From a virus, in the IMG/VR virus record IMGVR_UViG_3300044631_000020, positions 1 through 23,358 of that record: 23,358 nucleotides of DNA. One strand, written 5' to 3'. Numbering within the stretch: position 1 is the stretch's first letter; each line of letters starts with the position of its first letter. A model generated the notes under the pieces. It saw nothing but the letters and a program-made list of their open reading frames with translations, was not told the origin of the DNA and ran no database searches. This document shows positions 1-5,477 of this stretch, one piece after another. The translations under genes were made by a program, and so were the position numbers.

Positions 1-188
1 CCACAAATGAATCAAAATCATTAACGTGGACACTTGTTGGACGAGATGGCTCGGCAGTGTTAAATCAAAATATTGGTGTAGGGTCATTTACAGGGTCATC
101 AGCCGCGCTAACAGGTATTAGATTCTTTTGGGATGTTGGAACCTTTCAATCCGGCAAATTTCAACTTTACGGCTTGAAAAACAGTTAA
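1..188 (+). CDS. phage tail protein, C-terminal fragment (5' truncated by window)
   Basis: Open reading frame that enters from the left edge in frame 3 and stops at TAA 186-188; about 61 residues are visible. The end reads TGIRFFWDVGTFQSGKFQLY followed by GLKNS, a beta-rich ending often seen in phage tail or virion proteins (aromatic-Gly 'I-F-W-x-x-G-x-F-x-x-G' strand followed by 'LYGLK'). This ending, and the run of tail-associated genes downstream, are why I call it a tail protein. The N-terminus and total size lie outside the window. It is followed after 9 bases by the next small gene, so it is probably co-transcribed with it. The exact role (fibre, spike or adaptor) cannot be decided. Confidence 0.7.
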   Translation, partial: TNESKSLTWTLVGRDGSAVLNQNIGVGSFTGSSAALTGIRFFWDVGTFQSGKFQLYGLKNS

Positions 189-197
189 GGAATAATC

Positions 198-449
198 ATG
201 GCAAGATTTCACACAACAGCAGAAGGCAACATTCCGTTTACCGCCGAAGAAGAAGCACACAGAGATGCGGAAGAAGCACAGGCTCAAGCAAATAAAGTTG
301 AAAGAGCCCTTACCAAATATCAACGCGACCGAGCCGCAGAATACCCAGCCATTGGCGATCAACTTGATGCGTTGTTCCACGCAGGTGTGTTCCCTGCTGA
401 CATGGCTGCAACTCTTCAAGCAGTCAAAAACAAATATCCAAAGGGGTAA
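198..449 (+). CDS. small conserved phage tail-associated protein
   Basis: 83 residues, starting at ATG after a GGAATA-type upstream sequence. The first half is charged and probably helical or coiled coil (EEEAHRDAEEAQAQANKVE). The second half carries the motif EYPAIGDQLDALFHAGVFPA. 'YP.IGDQLDALFHA' is a recurrent signature of small phage proteins encoded just downstream of tail-fibre genes. Their biochemical role is not established; chaperone or minor structural roles are suggested only by position. It lies 9 bases after the tail protein and 3 bases before the next gene, so it sits inside the tail operon. The family signature is recognised from memory, not from a search. Confidence 0.8.
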   Translation: MARFHTTAEGNIPFTAEEEAHRDAEEAQAQANKVERALTKYQRDRAAEYPAIGDQLDALFHAGVFPADMAATLQAVKNKYPKG

Positions 450-452
450 CAC

Positions 453-986
453 ATGGCAACAATACTTAACGCGGATAACGTAACTGGTGGTGCGGTTGTC
501 ACGGCTGATGCTTCTGGCGTATTAACGCTTCAAGGTGCGGGTAACACTGGGGTTAGTATTAGCACAGCAGGTGTGCCTACGCTTACCACACCGGTACTGG
601 GAACTCCAACATCTGGAACGCTAAGTGCTTGTACAGTGGATGGAACTGACGCTGTTGGTTTTAGGAACATCCCACAGAACAGTAAAAGCGCAGATTACAC
701 ACTGGTTCTTGCTGATTCAGGCAAACACATCTTTCACCCAGTTGGTGACAACAACGCAAGGACATTCACAATCCCTGCCAACAGTTCTGTGGCCTACCCC
801 CTCGGTACAGCACTTACATTTATCAACATGGCCGTGGCAAACGTCACGATTGCCATCACAACAGACACATTGGTTTTATCTTCCGCCGGTACAACAGGTT
901 CACGAACTTTGGCGACAAACGGATCAGCAACCTGCATTAAGATCACCTCAACATCTTGGCTTATTAGCGGGAGTGGTTTGACATGA
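453..986 (+). CDS. tail-fibre-like beta-rich virion protein
   Basis: 177 residues, Thr/Ala/Val/Gly-rich and almost free of charged residues in the first 60, as expected for a beta-structured fibre segment. The second half has the pattern RNIPQ...YTLVLADSGKHI...FTIPANSSVAYPLGTALTF, a module found in many phage tail fibre and virion surface proteins. Its C-terminal half matches the protein at 21069-21716 in layout (R-x-IPQ, YTL..xD.G..I, ITI, TLAT.G, then 'SG(S)..T' at the end). The two look paralogous. Its stop overlaps the start of the glycine-rich gene (ATGA), implying translational coupling. I infer an anchor or shaft that carries the next protein; no enzymatic motif is visible. Confidence 0.75.
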   Translation: MATILNADNVTGGAVVTADASGVLTLQGAGNTGVSISTAGVPTLTTPVLGTPTSGTLSACTVDGTDAVGFRNIPQNSKSADYTLVLADSGKHIFHPVGDNNARTFTIPANSSVAYPLGTALTFINMAVANVTIAITTDTLVLSSAGTTGSRTLATNGSATCIKITSTSWLISGSGLT

Positions 987-1843
987 GTGGCGCACTACAG
1001 GCTGTATTCCAAAACCAAAGGTCGTTTGGCCCAGCGTTTATGGATGTGTCCACAACGGGCAGTCCTACCATTACAACTGATGGTGACTTTCAAGTAGTTA
1101 AATTTACTGGCTCTGGTGAATTTATTGTTAATTCGCTAGGTGGTGACCCAACGTATGGTGCGGCTGTTGATGTTTTAGCTGTTGCTGGCGGTGCTGGTGG
1201 TGGTAGAGAAATTGGAGGTGGTGGTGGTGCTGGTGGGTTGATTTATACAACGGGACAGGCTGTAACGGCAACAACTTACACAATTACTGTCGGAGGCGGC
1301 GGTGCTGCTGTGACCACTTCACAAAGAGGAAATAATGGTGATATTTCTATTGGAATTACTGGAACTACATTAGTCGGCGGTGGTGGTGGTGGAAATTATT
1401 CAATAGCCACCGCTGGAAAAACTGGTGGTTCTGGAGGCGGTGGGGGTGGTTCTGGCGGTAGTGGTGGCACAGGCACTTCTGGGCAAGGAAGAAATGGTGG
1501 CACAGGCACATATGACCCTAAACAAGGAAAGTATGCAGCAGCCGGTGGTGGCGGTGCTGGTGCAGTAGGGGGAAGTGCATCATCAATAACATCAGCAGGA
1601 AGTGGTGGCTCTGGTTCAAGTGTTTCAATTACTGGTTCCTCAGTAACTTATGCTGGTGGTGGTGGGGGTTGTACTGTTGGTACTCAAGGTTCTGGCGGTA
1701 GTGGTGGCGGGGGTTCTGGTGGTGTGGCATCAGCCACTTCTGGAACAGCAAACACAGGTGGTGGTGGGGGTGGTATTTACAACAATAGCACTGGCTCTGC
1801 TGGCGGGTCTGGTGTCGTAATCGTTCGTTATAAGTTTCAATAA
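983..1843 (+). CDS. glycine-rich tail tip / receptor-binding-like protein
   Basis: 286 residues. The N-terminal 60 or so residues (MSGALQAVFQNQRSFG, then ...TTDGDFQVVKFTGSGEFIV) are ordinary. From about residue 70 to the end the protein is dominated by poly-glycine runs separated by short beta-like segments, for example VLAVAGGAGGGREIGGGGGA and YTITVGGGGAAV. It ends in GSGVVIVRYKFQ, a typical C-terminus of glycine-rich-domain phage proteins. Polyglycine-II-like sandwiches are known in tailed-phage adhesins such as T4 gp38, so a host-binding tip is the best reading, though this is inference. The start overlaps the previous stop by ATGA and the stop is adjacent to the next ATG. The DNA is GGT-rich with internal direct repeats, a substrate for slippage or recombination. 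Confidence 0.75.
   Translation: MSGALQAVFQNQRSFGPAFMDVSTTGSPTITTDGDFQVVKFTGSGEFIVNSLGGDPTYGAAVDVLAVAGGAGGGREIGGGGGAGGLIYTTGQAVTATTYTITVGGGGAAVTTSQRGNNGDISIGITGTTLVGGGGGGNYSIATAGKTGGSGGGGGGSGGSGGTGTSGQGRNGGTGTYDPKQGKYAAAGGGGAGAVGGSASSITSAGSGGSGSSVSITGSSVTYAGGGGGCTVGTQGSGGSGGGGSGGVASATSGTANTGGGGGGIYNNSTGSAGGSGVVIVRYKFQ
1448..1708 (+). repeat. direct repeats in glycine-coding DNA
   Basis: An exact 21-bp block encoding G-S-G-G-S-G-G occurs at 1448-1468 and again at 1688-1708, inside the glycine-rich tip gene. Shorter GGT/GGC runs fill the space between. The copies are in the same reading frame. Confidence 0.7.
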
Positions 1844-2202
1844 TGGCACACTTTGCACAACTAAACGAAGACAGCGTAGTGACGCAGGTCATTGTCGTTC
1901 ACAACAACGAACTTCTTGTTGATGGTGTTGAACAAGAAGCCAAAGGCATTGCTTTTTGCCAAAGGTTGTTAGGTGGTCGCTGGATTCAAACAAGTTACAA
2001 CGGCAACATTCGTAAAAACTATGCCGGAATTGATTACACCTACGATGCTCAAAGAGATGCGTTTATTGCACCTCAACCAGAAGGCGAAGGCTGGTTACTT
2101 GATGAGGCAACTTGCATCTGGCGCAATGCCGCACTTGAGGCAGAAGAAGCCGCAAGAGAAGCCGCACGACAACAGATTGATATAGGTACAACCCGTGTCT
2201 AG
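1843..2202 (+). CDS. conserved phage tail-associated protein
   Basis: 119 residues. It begins MAHFAQLNEDSVVTQVIVV and continues with GIAFCQRLLGGRWIQTSYNG, NIRKNYAGIDYTYDAQRDAF and a C-terminal Glu/Ala-rich helix. I recognise this as a common small protein of freshwater and marine phages, encoded beside tail-fibre genes, with Trp/Tyr-rich beta segments and no known enzymatic activity. Function is unknown; a minor tail or fibre-associated role follows only from context. The start codon abuts the stop of the glycine-rich gene, and its 3' end overlaps the GTG start of the cupin gene by 8 bases, so it is part of the same operon. Confidence 0.8.
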   Translation: MAHFAQLNEDSVVTQVIVVHNNELLVDGVEQEAKGIAFCQRLLGGRWIQTSYNGNIRKNYAGIDYTYDAQRDAFIAPQPEGEGWLLDEATCIWRNAALEAEEAAREAARQQIDIGTTRV

Positions 2203-2554
2203 TCCTGTAACCGACCTTAAACTTGTTGACAATGTGTTTGTCAAGATGCACCAATTCTTAAACGTGGGTGATACCCATGACGGCCACGCCCATGTGTTCG
2301 ACCACATTACTTTACTGGCGGCGGGTTCCGTGATAATGAAGCACGACAATGGTGAGCAAGACTTTACTGCCCCTCACTTAATCGTGACTCCCAAGGGTGT
2401 GGTGCATCAGTTTATTGCCAAAGAGCCAAATACAATCTTTTGTTGCATCCACGCTATTCGTGACGGCAGTACGGTAGATGACGTTGCGTCTCAAGACATT
2501 ACGCCAGAACAGGCATTTGAGTTAATGACTCACTACCCTTTAACTCAGGGCTAG
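2195..2554 (+). CDS. cupin-fold protein
   Basis: 119 residues from a GTG start that overlaps the previous gene by 8 bases. It shows both cupin half-motifs. Motif 1 is G25-D-T-H28-D-G-H31-A-H33 followed by Gly44; motif 2 is P66-K-G-V-V-H71 with a further His at 86. The His spacing (HxxHxH, then H about 40 residues later) would fit a metal-binding jelly-roll barrel. Small cupins of this sort are common in phage tail regions; their substrate is unknown, and they may be structural or act on host surface sugars. It is the last gene of the tail block before the lysis-like cassette. The fold is fairly sure, the role is not. Confidence 0.72.
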   Translation: MSSPVTDLKLVDNVFVKMHQFLNVGDTHDGHAHVFDHITLLAAGSVIMKHDNGEQDFTAPHLIVTPKGVVHQFIAKEPNTIFCCIHAIRDGSTVDDVASQDITPEQAFELMTHYPLTQG

Positions 2555-2555
2555 T

Positions 2556-2648
2556 ATGCGAGACTGGGCTGTGGCATTTATTGCGGCGGCTCTCATAATT
2601 GCCTTTGTCATCTTTGGCACGTACATGATTGCATGGAGTTTGGTGTGA
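2556..2648 (+). CDS. 30-residue single-span membrane protein
   Basis: A tiny ORF (MRDWAVAFIAAALIIAFVIF then GTYMIAWSLV) starting one base after the cupin stop codon and ending 3 bases before the next gene. Nearly the whole protein is one hydrophobic segment (about residues 5-28) preceded by an Arg-Asp N-terminus. Its tight packing between two real genes supports translation. It opens a series of membrane and lysis genes, so a minor holin or lysis-regulator role is conceivable but not shown. Confidence 0.55.
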   Translation: MRDWAVAFIAAALIIAFVIFGTYMIAWSLV

Positions 2649-2651
2649 TAA

Positions 2652-2939
2652 ATGCGTTGGCTCATACTGTTACTGTTATTGGGGCTAGTTGGAGCCACAG
2701 CCAAGAACGGATGCCATGTGCGCGAGTTTTGGTCAATTGCTTGGACAATCCACAACCCGTCCGAGCGCCATCAACAGATGTCAATATGGTTAACAAACAA
2801 TGTGCGGTTTTGCAGAAGCCAAGATTTAACAGTCATTTGGAACAACCTGTCCGAGTGGGCGGGCACAGCAGATTCAGCAGAACTCAGAACTAAAGTTATT
2901 CATGGATACAAAGATGCGCTTGAACGGGAGAAGAAATGA
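2652..2939 (+). CDS. secreted hypothetical protein in lysis region
   Basis: 95 residues. Residues 1-17 (MRWLILLLLLGLVGATA) are a textbook Sec signal peptide with a probable cleavage after ATA. The mature part is Trp-rich (REFWSIAWTIHNPSERHQQM) with two cysteines (C21 and C54) and a charged C-terminus. There is no lipobox: KNGC does not fit the L-A/S-G-C rule, so it is not obviously a lipoprotein spanin. It ends with an ATGA overlap into the next membrane ORF. Periplasmic location is inferred from the signal peptide; function is unknown. Position suggests a part in lysis or superinfection exclusion. Confidence 0.72.
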   Translation: MRWLILLLLLGLVGATAKNGCHVREFWSIAWTIHNPSERHQQMSIWLTNNVRFCRSQDLTVIWNNLSEWAGTADSAELRTKVIHGYKDALEREKK

Positions 2940-3067
2940 TTGATGTACTAGAAATACTGCTTTGGTTAGCAGTGCCTATGAACTACATCTATTGGATCTT
3001 TATTCACAATGATTCCGCCGCTAAACAAATGGTATCCGATGGTTCAGCCGGGAGGCGAGCCGACTAA
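2936..3067 (+). CDS. 43-residue membrane protein
   Basis: The ATG overlaps the previous stop (ATGA at 2936-2939), and the ORF runs MIDVLEILLWLAVPMNYIYW then IFIHNDSAAKQM to TAA at 3065-3067. Residues 4-24 form a hydrophobic span. Its last 59 bases overlap the next gene in another frame. The coupled start and membrane character fit the small-membrane-protein run of this lysis-like cassette. Function is unknown. Confidence 0.5.
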   Translation: MIDVLEILLWLAVPMNYIYWIFIHNDSAAKQMVSDGSAGRRAD

Positions 3068-3248
3068 GACAGATGCGCTTGAACGCAGGGCAGAGCGCTT
3101 ACAAGAAGAATATGCACAAGCGCTAAAGATGAAGAAGGCAAAGGATAAAATTAACGATCTTGAGTTTGAGTTGTATGTAAAGAAGGCAGAACGCAATCAA
3201 CTAACCCTTGAGATTTTTACAAACCGCAAGCTGGATATTTATGTATGA
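3009..3248 (+). CDS. small coiled-coil protein
   Basis: 79 residues. A Pro-rich start (MIPPLNKWYPMVQPGGEP) is followed by a long charged helix from about residue 20 to 75 (ALERRAERLQEEYAQALKMK...KAERNQL), predicted coiled coil. The start lies inside the preceding 43-residue ORF and the stop overlaps the next ATG by 4 bases (ATGA at 3245), so translation is coupled. No signal peptide or membrane span is present. It could be a cytoplasmic partner of the holin-like proteins, but nothing in the sequence proves this. Confidence 0.65.
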   Translation: MIPPLNKWYPMVQPGGEPTKTDALERRAERLQEEYAQALKMKKAKDKINDLEFELYVKKAERNQLTLEIFTNRKLDIYV

Positions 3249-3526
3249 CCAGAAAACCAATACCCAAACCAGTCAGGAAACCTCCAATGGAGACAAAAGA
3301 AAAGCTGACGCTGTGGGTGACCCTCATGGTAAGCACAACCCTATGTATCTCCGTGTTAGCCATGGTGGTCAGCTTTATGTTGGGTCTGTGGGCCAAGGAA
3401 GTGGACAACGCAGAAATTTTCAAGATGATTTCACCCGCTTTTTCTACTCTTATCGGAGGCATGATTGGGTTCCTGTCTGGTATCAAACTCATGCAAAATG
3501 ACGACAAAAAGGACTCTAAATGTTAA
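3245..3526 (+). CDS. putative holin / two-span membrane protein
   Basis: 93 residues. A basic N-terminus (MTRKPIPKPVRKPPMETKEK) is followed by two hydrophobic helices, about 22-48 (LWVTLMVSTTLCISVLAMVV) and 60-80 (ISPAFSTLIGGMIGFLSGIK), and a short charged tail QNDDKKDSKC. The size and topology are holin-like. It overlaps the next gene by 7 bases, and that gene is itself a holin-family member. Either could be the true holin, with the other an antiholin or accessory. Function is inferred from topology and context. Confidence 0.65.
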   Translation: MTRKPIPKPVRKPPMETKEKLTLWVTLMVSTTLCISVLAMVVSFMLGLWAKEVDNAEIFKMISPAFSTLIGGMIGFLSGIKLMQNDDKKDSKC

Positions 3527-4035
3527 CGCTACTCTCAACCCTGATTTCTTTCTTGATGGGCGGCTTGCCCAAGCTGCTGGACTTTTTCCAAGACCGCGCT
3601 GACAAAATCCATGAGTTGGCGCTGGCGCAAATGCAAATCCAGCGCGAGTTGGAACTGCGCAAGGCTGGCTTTGAGGCGCAAGAGCGCATTGAAAATATCC
3701 GGTCAGAGCAGTTGGCAACCGAGAGCGCGGCTAATACCCAGCAAATCCTTATTGGCGCACAGCAAGCTGAGATGCAGGCCATCTACGCCCACGACACAAG
3801 TCTAAACGAGGGCACATCCCCTTGGATGAAGAACCTCAGAGCCAGCGTTCGCCCAGTCATTACCTATGGTTTCTTCTTTCTGCTCTTGTTTGTGGATGTT
3901 GGCTTGTTTGCCTATGGCTGGCACAGTGGCGCTACGTTCGTAGAGTTAGCCGAGATGCTGTGGGACTCTGATACCCAAGCGTTGTTTGCGTCAATCATTG
4001 CTTTTCACTTTGGTGGTCGGGCGTTTGGTAAATGA
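3520..4035 (+). CDS. 3TM holin (GTA-type holin family)
   Basis: 171 residues. Hydrophobic N-terminus (MLTLLSTLISFLMGGLPKLL), a long amphipathic coiled-coil region about residues 20-95 (MQIQRELELRKAGFEAQERI), then SPWMKNLRASVRPVITYGFF and two C-terminal spans at about 110-133 and 148-165, ending in FHFGGRAFGK. The 'LRAsVRPviTY' hinge and the 'A..i.FhFGgR.f.K' ending are the signature I associate with the holin-of-3TMs family (PF11351) first described in gene-transfer agents. Such holins make inner-membrane lesions that release endolysin. It overlaps the next 25-residue ORF by ATGA, two genes upstream of the lysozyme. Confidence 0.82.
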   Translation: MLTLLSTLISFLMGGLPKLLDFFQDRADKIHELALAQMQIQRELELRKAGFEAQERIENIRSEQLATESAANTQQILIGAQQAEMQAIYAHDTSLNEGTSPWMKNLRASVRPVITYGFFFLLLFVDVGLFAYGWHSGATFVELAEMLWDSDTQALFASIIAFHFGGRAFGK

Positions 4036-4109
4036 TTTATTTAATATACACAAAAATGGCTTTGACTATGTTTATTAGCGGTTATTTAATTTTAAATTTA
4101 CCAAAATGA
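4032..4109 (+). CDS. 25-residue hydrophobic ORF linking holin and lysozyme
   Basis: ATG at 4032 overlaps the holin stop (ATGA) and its TGA at 4107-4109 overlaps the lysozyme ATG (ATGA at 4106). The peptide is MIYLIYTKMALTMFISGYLI then LNLPK, almost entirely hydrophobic. No Shine-Dalgarno precedes the lysozyme ATG (AATTTACCAAA), so passage of ribosomes through this ORF would explain lysozyme translation. It could act as a coupling leader, a small membrane lysis factor, or both. The coupled ends are direct sequence evidence; function is inference. Confidence 0.5.
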   Translation: MIYLIYTKMALTMFISGYLILNLPK

Positions 4110-4582
4110 ACATATCTGACAAGTGCCTGCACATGATCCGCCACCACGAGGGGGTCAGGCAGAATCCATACAAATGTCCAGCAAAACTTTGGACTGTGGG
4201 AGTAGGGCACGTCATGTTTCCAGAGCAGGGCAAGCTCAAAATAGACCAGCGGGATGCCTTTGTGCCACCGCCAGAGTCTATGCGTAAGCACAGCATGGAG
4301 GAAGTCAATGAAATACTTAAGGCCGATCTTGCTAGGTTTGAGCGAGGCGTGGCTACCTATTGTCCTGTTCCTCTTACTCAAGGACAGTTTGACGCACTTG
4401 TATCGTTTTCATTCAATGTTGGGCTAGGTACACTGCAACGCTCAACCATGCGCCAAAAAGTTCTTCGGGGCGACATGGCCGGCGCTGCCGAAGAACTTCT
4501 GAAATACTGTATGGCTGGCGGCAAAGTCTTACGGGGCCTTCAGAACCGGCGCATCGACGAACGCGCCTTATTCCTTAGTTAA
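4106..4582 (+). CDS. endolysin, GH24 lysozyme (T4-type muramidase)
   Basis: 158 residues. The catalytic triad pattern E-8aa-(D/C)-5aa-T is present as E15 (RHHEGVRQNPY), C24 in place of the more common Asp, and T30 in LWTVGVGH. Downstream are family blocks LTQGQFDALVSFSFNVGLGT and GGKVLRGLQNRRIDERALFL, the GH24 C-terminal signature. It cleaves peptidoglycan between MurNAc and GlcNAc. No signal peptide or SAR helix is visible, so export depends on the holin genes immediately upstream. The start has no ribosome-binding site and overlaps the upstream micro-ORF. The 3' end overlaps the convergent early operon by 15 bases. Confidence 0.92.
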   Translation: MNISDKCLHMIRHHEGVRQNPYKCPAKLWTVGVGHVMFPEQGKLKIDQRDAFVPPPESMRKHSMEEVNEILKADLARFERGVATYCPVPLTQGQFDALVSFSFNVGLGTLQRSTMRQKVLRGDMAGAAEELLKYCMAGGKVLRGLQNRRIDERALFLS

Positions 4583-4729
4583 GGCTCGATAGGCTTCAAT
4601 GGCCGTTTTTAGATCGCATTGCAGCTGCTGAATGCGGTCATCTTGTTCACACAACTTGGCGTAGGCTTCATTGGCAAACTTAACTAAGTTAGCCTGGCTC
4701 CATGTTTGAAAGTCTGGTCTGTTAGTCAT
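4568..4729 (-). CDS. small conserved hypothetical protein, last gene of leftward operon
   Basis: 53 residues reading MTNRPDFQTWSQANLVKFAN then EAYAKLCEQDDRIQQLQCDL and KTAIEAYRALTKE. It has the pattern 'DFQTWSQ.NLVKFA.EAY...QDD.IQQL..DLK.A..AYR' that I recognise from small phage early proteins, probably a helical bundle or coiled coil. The start overlaps the upstream gene by 8 bases; the 3' end overlaps the lysozyme gene on the other strand by 15 bases. Function is unknown. It is too short for many gene finders, but the conserved-looking sequence and tight operon packing argue that it is real. Confidence 0.65.
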   Translation of the reverse strand: MTNRPDFQTWSQANLVKFANEAYAKLCEQDDRIQQLQCDLKTAIEAYRALTKE

Positions 4730-4913
4730 TGACTTCTTTCTTTGACGGCGCGTCTAGTTCACGGCGGTAATACTTGGCCGGCATCTTGGCGTTTTTATCC
4801 AAGTACTTGCGCAGCCATTCAGCGCCGCCAAGTTCTTGCATGATCATCCAATGTCTGTCAGACATTCGGACTTGTCGGCCTAGTAGGGGTTCAGGTGGTT
4901 TTGGTCTTGGCAT
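4722..4913 (-). CDS. small conserved phage protein (MPRP type)
   Basis: 63 residues: MPRPKPPEPLLGRQVRMSDR then HWMIMQELGGAEWLRKYLDK and a basic tail. The combination of a Pro/Arg-rich head with '.R.VRMSD..W..MQELGGAEWLR.YL' looks like a short DNA-binding-style helical protein seen in phage early regions. I cannot name a function. It overlaps the following gene by 8 bases and the preceding Cys-rich gene by 23 bases, so it sits in an overlapping early operon. Confidence 0.65.
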   Translation of the reverse strand: MPRPKPPEPLLGRQVRMSDRHWMIMQELGGAEWLRKYLDKNAKMPAKYYRRELDAPSKKEVND

Positions 4914-5079
4914 TTTGTCTCAAGTGTTTACCAGTTGTTCGTCTGACCCAGCAAAGCTGGCAGTTCCATTTTTCGCCCATGTCAATGCCGCCCTCTGGCG
5001 GTCTGCTTTCTTGACATTTGGTGCAAAACTTTAGCTGATGTACGGGCGCAACTCGGCCCATTTGAATCGCTGGCATCAT
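4891..5079 (-). CDS. small zinc-ribbon protein
   Basis: 62 residues with two CxxC pairs, C19-T-K-C22 and C40-Q-L-C43, separated by 17 residues, the layout of a single treble-clef or ribbon zinc site (KFCTKCQES ... KWNCQLCWVRR). A basic C-terminus (RRTTGKHLRQNAKTKTT) suggests nucleic-acid contact. The start codon shares its last base with the stop of the upstream gene (TGATG). Metal binding is predicted from the cysteines; the partner or target is unknown. Confidence 0.65.
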   Translation of the reverse strand: MMPAIQMGRVAPVHQLKFCTKCQESRPPEGGIDMGEKWNCQLCWVRRTTGKHLRQNAKTKTT

Positions 5080-5267
5080 CAGCGCACTCTCCTCAAAGGC
5101 TCAATGTACTTTTCTGCGGGTGGTGGGGGTGGAGTCATAGTTTCAGAAGGCGGTGTCCAACCGTGCTTACGCCAAAGGGCTTGCACATCTGAGCCAGACT
5201 CCCATTTAAAGTCTTTCAAAGGCGTTAACGGGTAACTAATTTTTGAATATGGTGGTTTTTCTAACAT
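5079..5267 (-). CDS. small hypothetical early protein
   Basis: 62 residues, MLEKPPYSKISYPLTPLKDF then KWESGSDVQALWRKHGWTPP, a poly-Pro stretch (PPPPP) and a basic end (EPLRRVR). The ATG is preceded by TTTTGAGGAGACAAC, a good Shine-Dalgarno (GAGGAG) at suitable spacing, which supports the start. The segment 'SDVQALWRKHGWTPPS' resembles linker or adaptor helices in phage proteins, but I cannot assign a function. The TGA stop is coupled to the next ATG. Confidence 0.6.
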   Translation of the reverse strand: MLEKPPYSKISYPLTPLKDFKWESGSDVQALWRKHGWTPPSETMTPPPPPAEKYIEPLRRVR

Positions 5268-5276
5268 GTTGTCTCC

Positions 5277-5477
5277 TCAAAAGGGGATTTGATCCCATTC
5301 CCAATGTTCGCACTCAACCGTGCCGGTGATCCACTCTAGCGGTGGTTTTGCTCCAAACTGCTTACAAATGCCTGTCTCGAAGTTGTTGCACTGTCGGCAA
5401 TTTACTTGTATCAAATTTATTTGTTTGACTTGGCTGTCCAAATGTCTCTTGATTGCGTTTAATTCGATTAAATTCAT
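5277..5477 (-). CDS. small four-cysteine protein overlapping the helicase gene
   Basis: 66 residues. C27 and C30 (NCRQCNNFE), C38 (GICKQFGAKPP) and C56 (TVECEHWEWDQIPF) form a compact four-Cys, Trp-rich C-terminal module. I recognise this from small early proteins of related phages; a zinc-binding or iron-sulfur site is plausible. The start has a ribosome-binding site (GAGG, 9 bases upstream) and lies within the helicase gene, so 116 bases are read in two frames. No enzymatic role can be assigned. Confidence 0.7.
   Translation of the reverse strand: MNLIELNAIKRHLDSQVKQINLIQVNCRQCNNFETGICKQFGAKPPLEWITGTVECEHWEWDQIPF

Noticed and set aside
2095-2349. Minus-strand ORFs of 63 and 84 residues in the tail region
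   Set aside because: Shadows of the conserved tail protein and cupin genes; nothing protein-like in their sequence.
2652-2939. Lipoprotein (spanin) reading of the secreted 95-residue protein
   Set aside because: The Cys at residue 21 is preceded by KNG, which does not fit a lipobox; a plain signal peptide is a better match.
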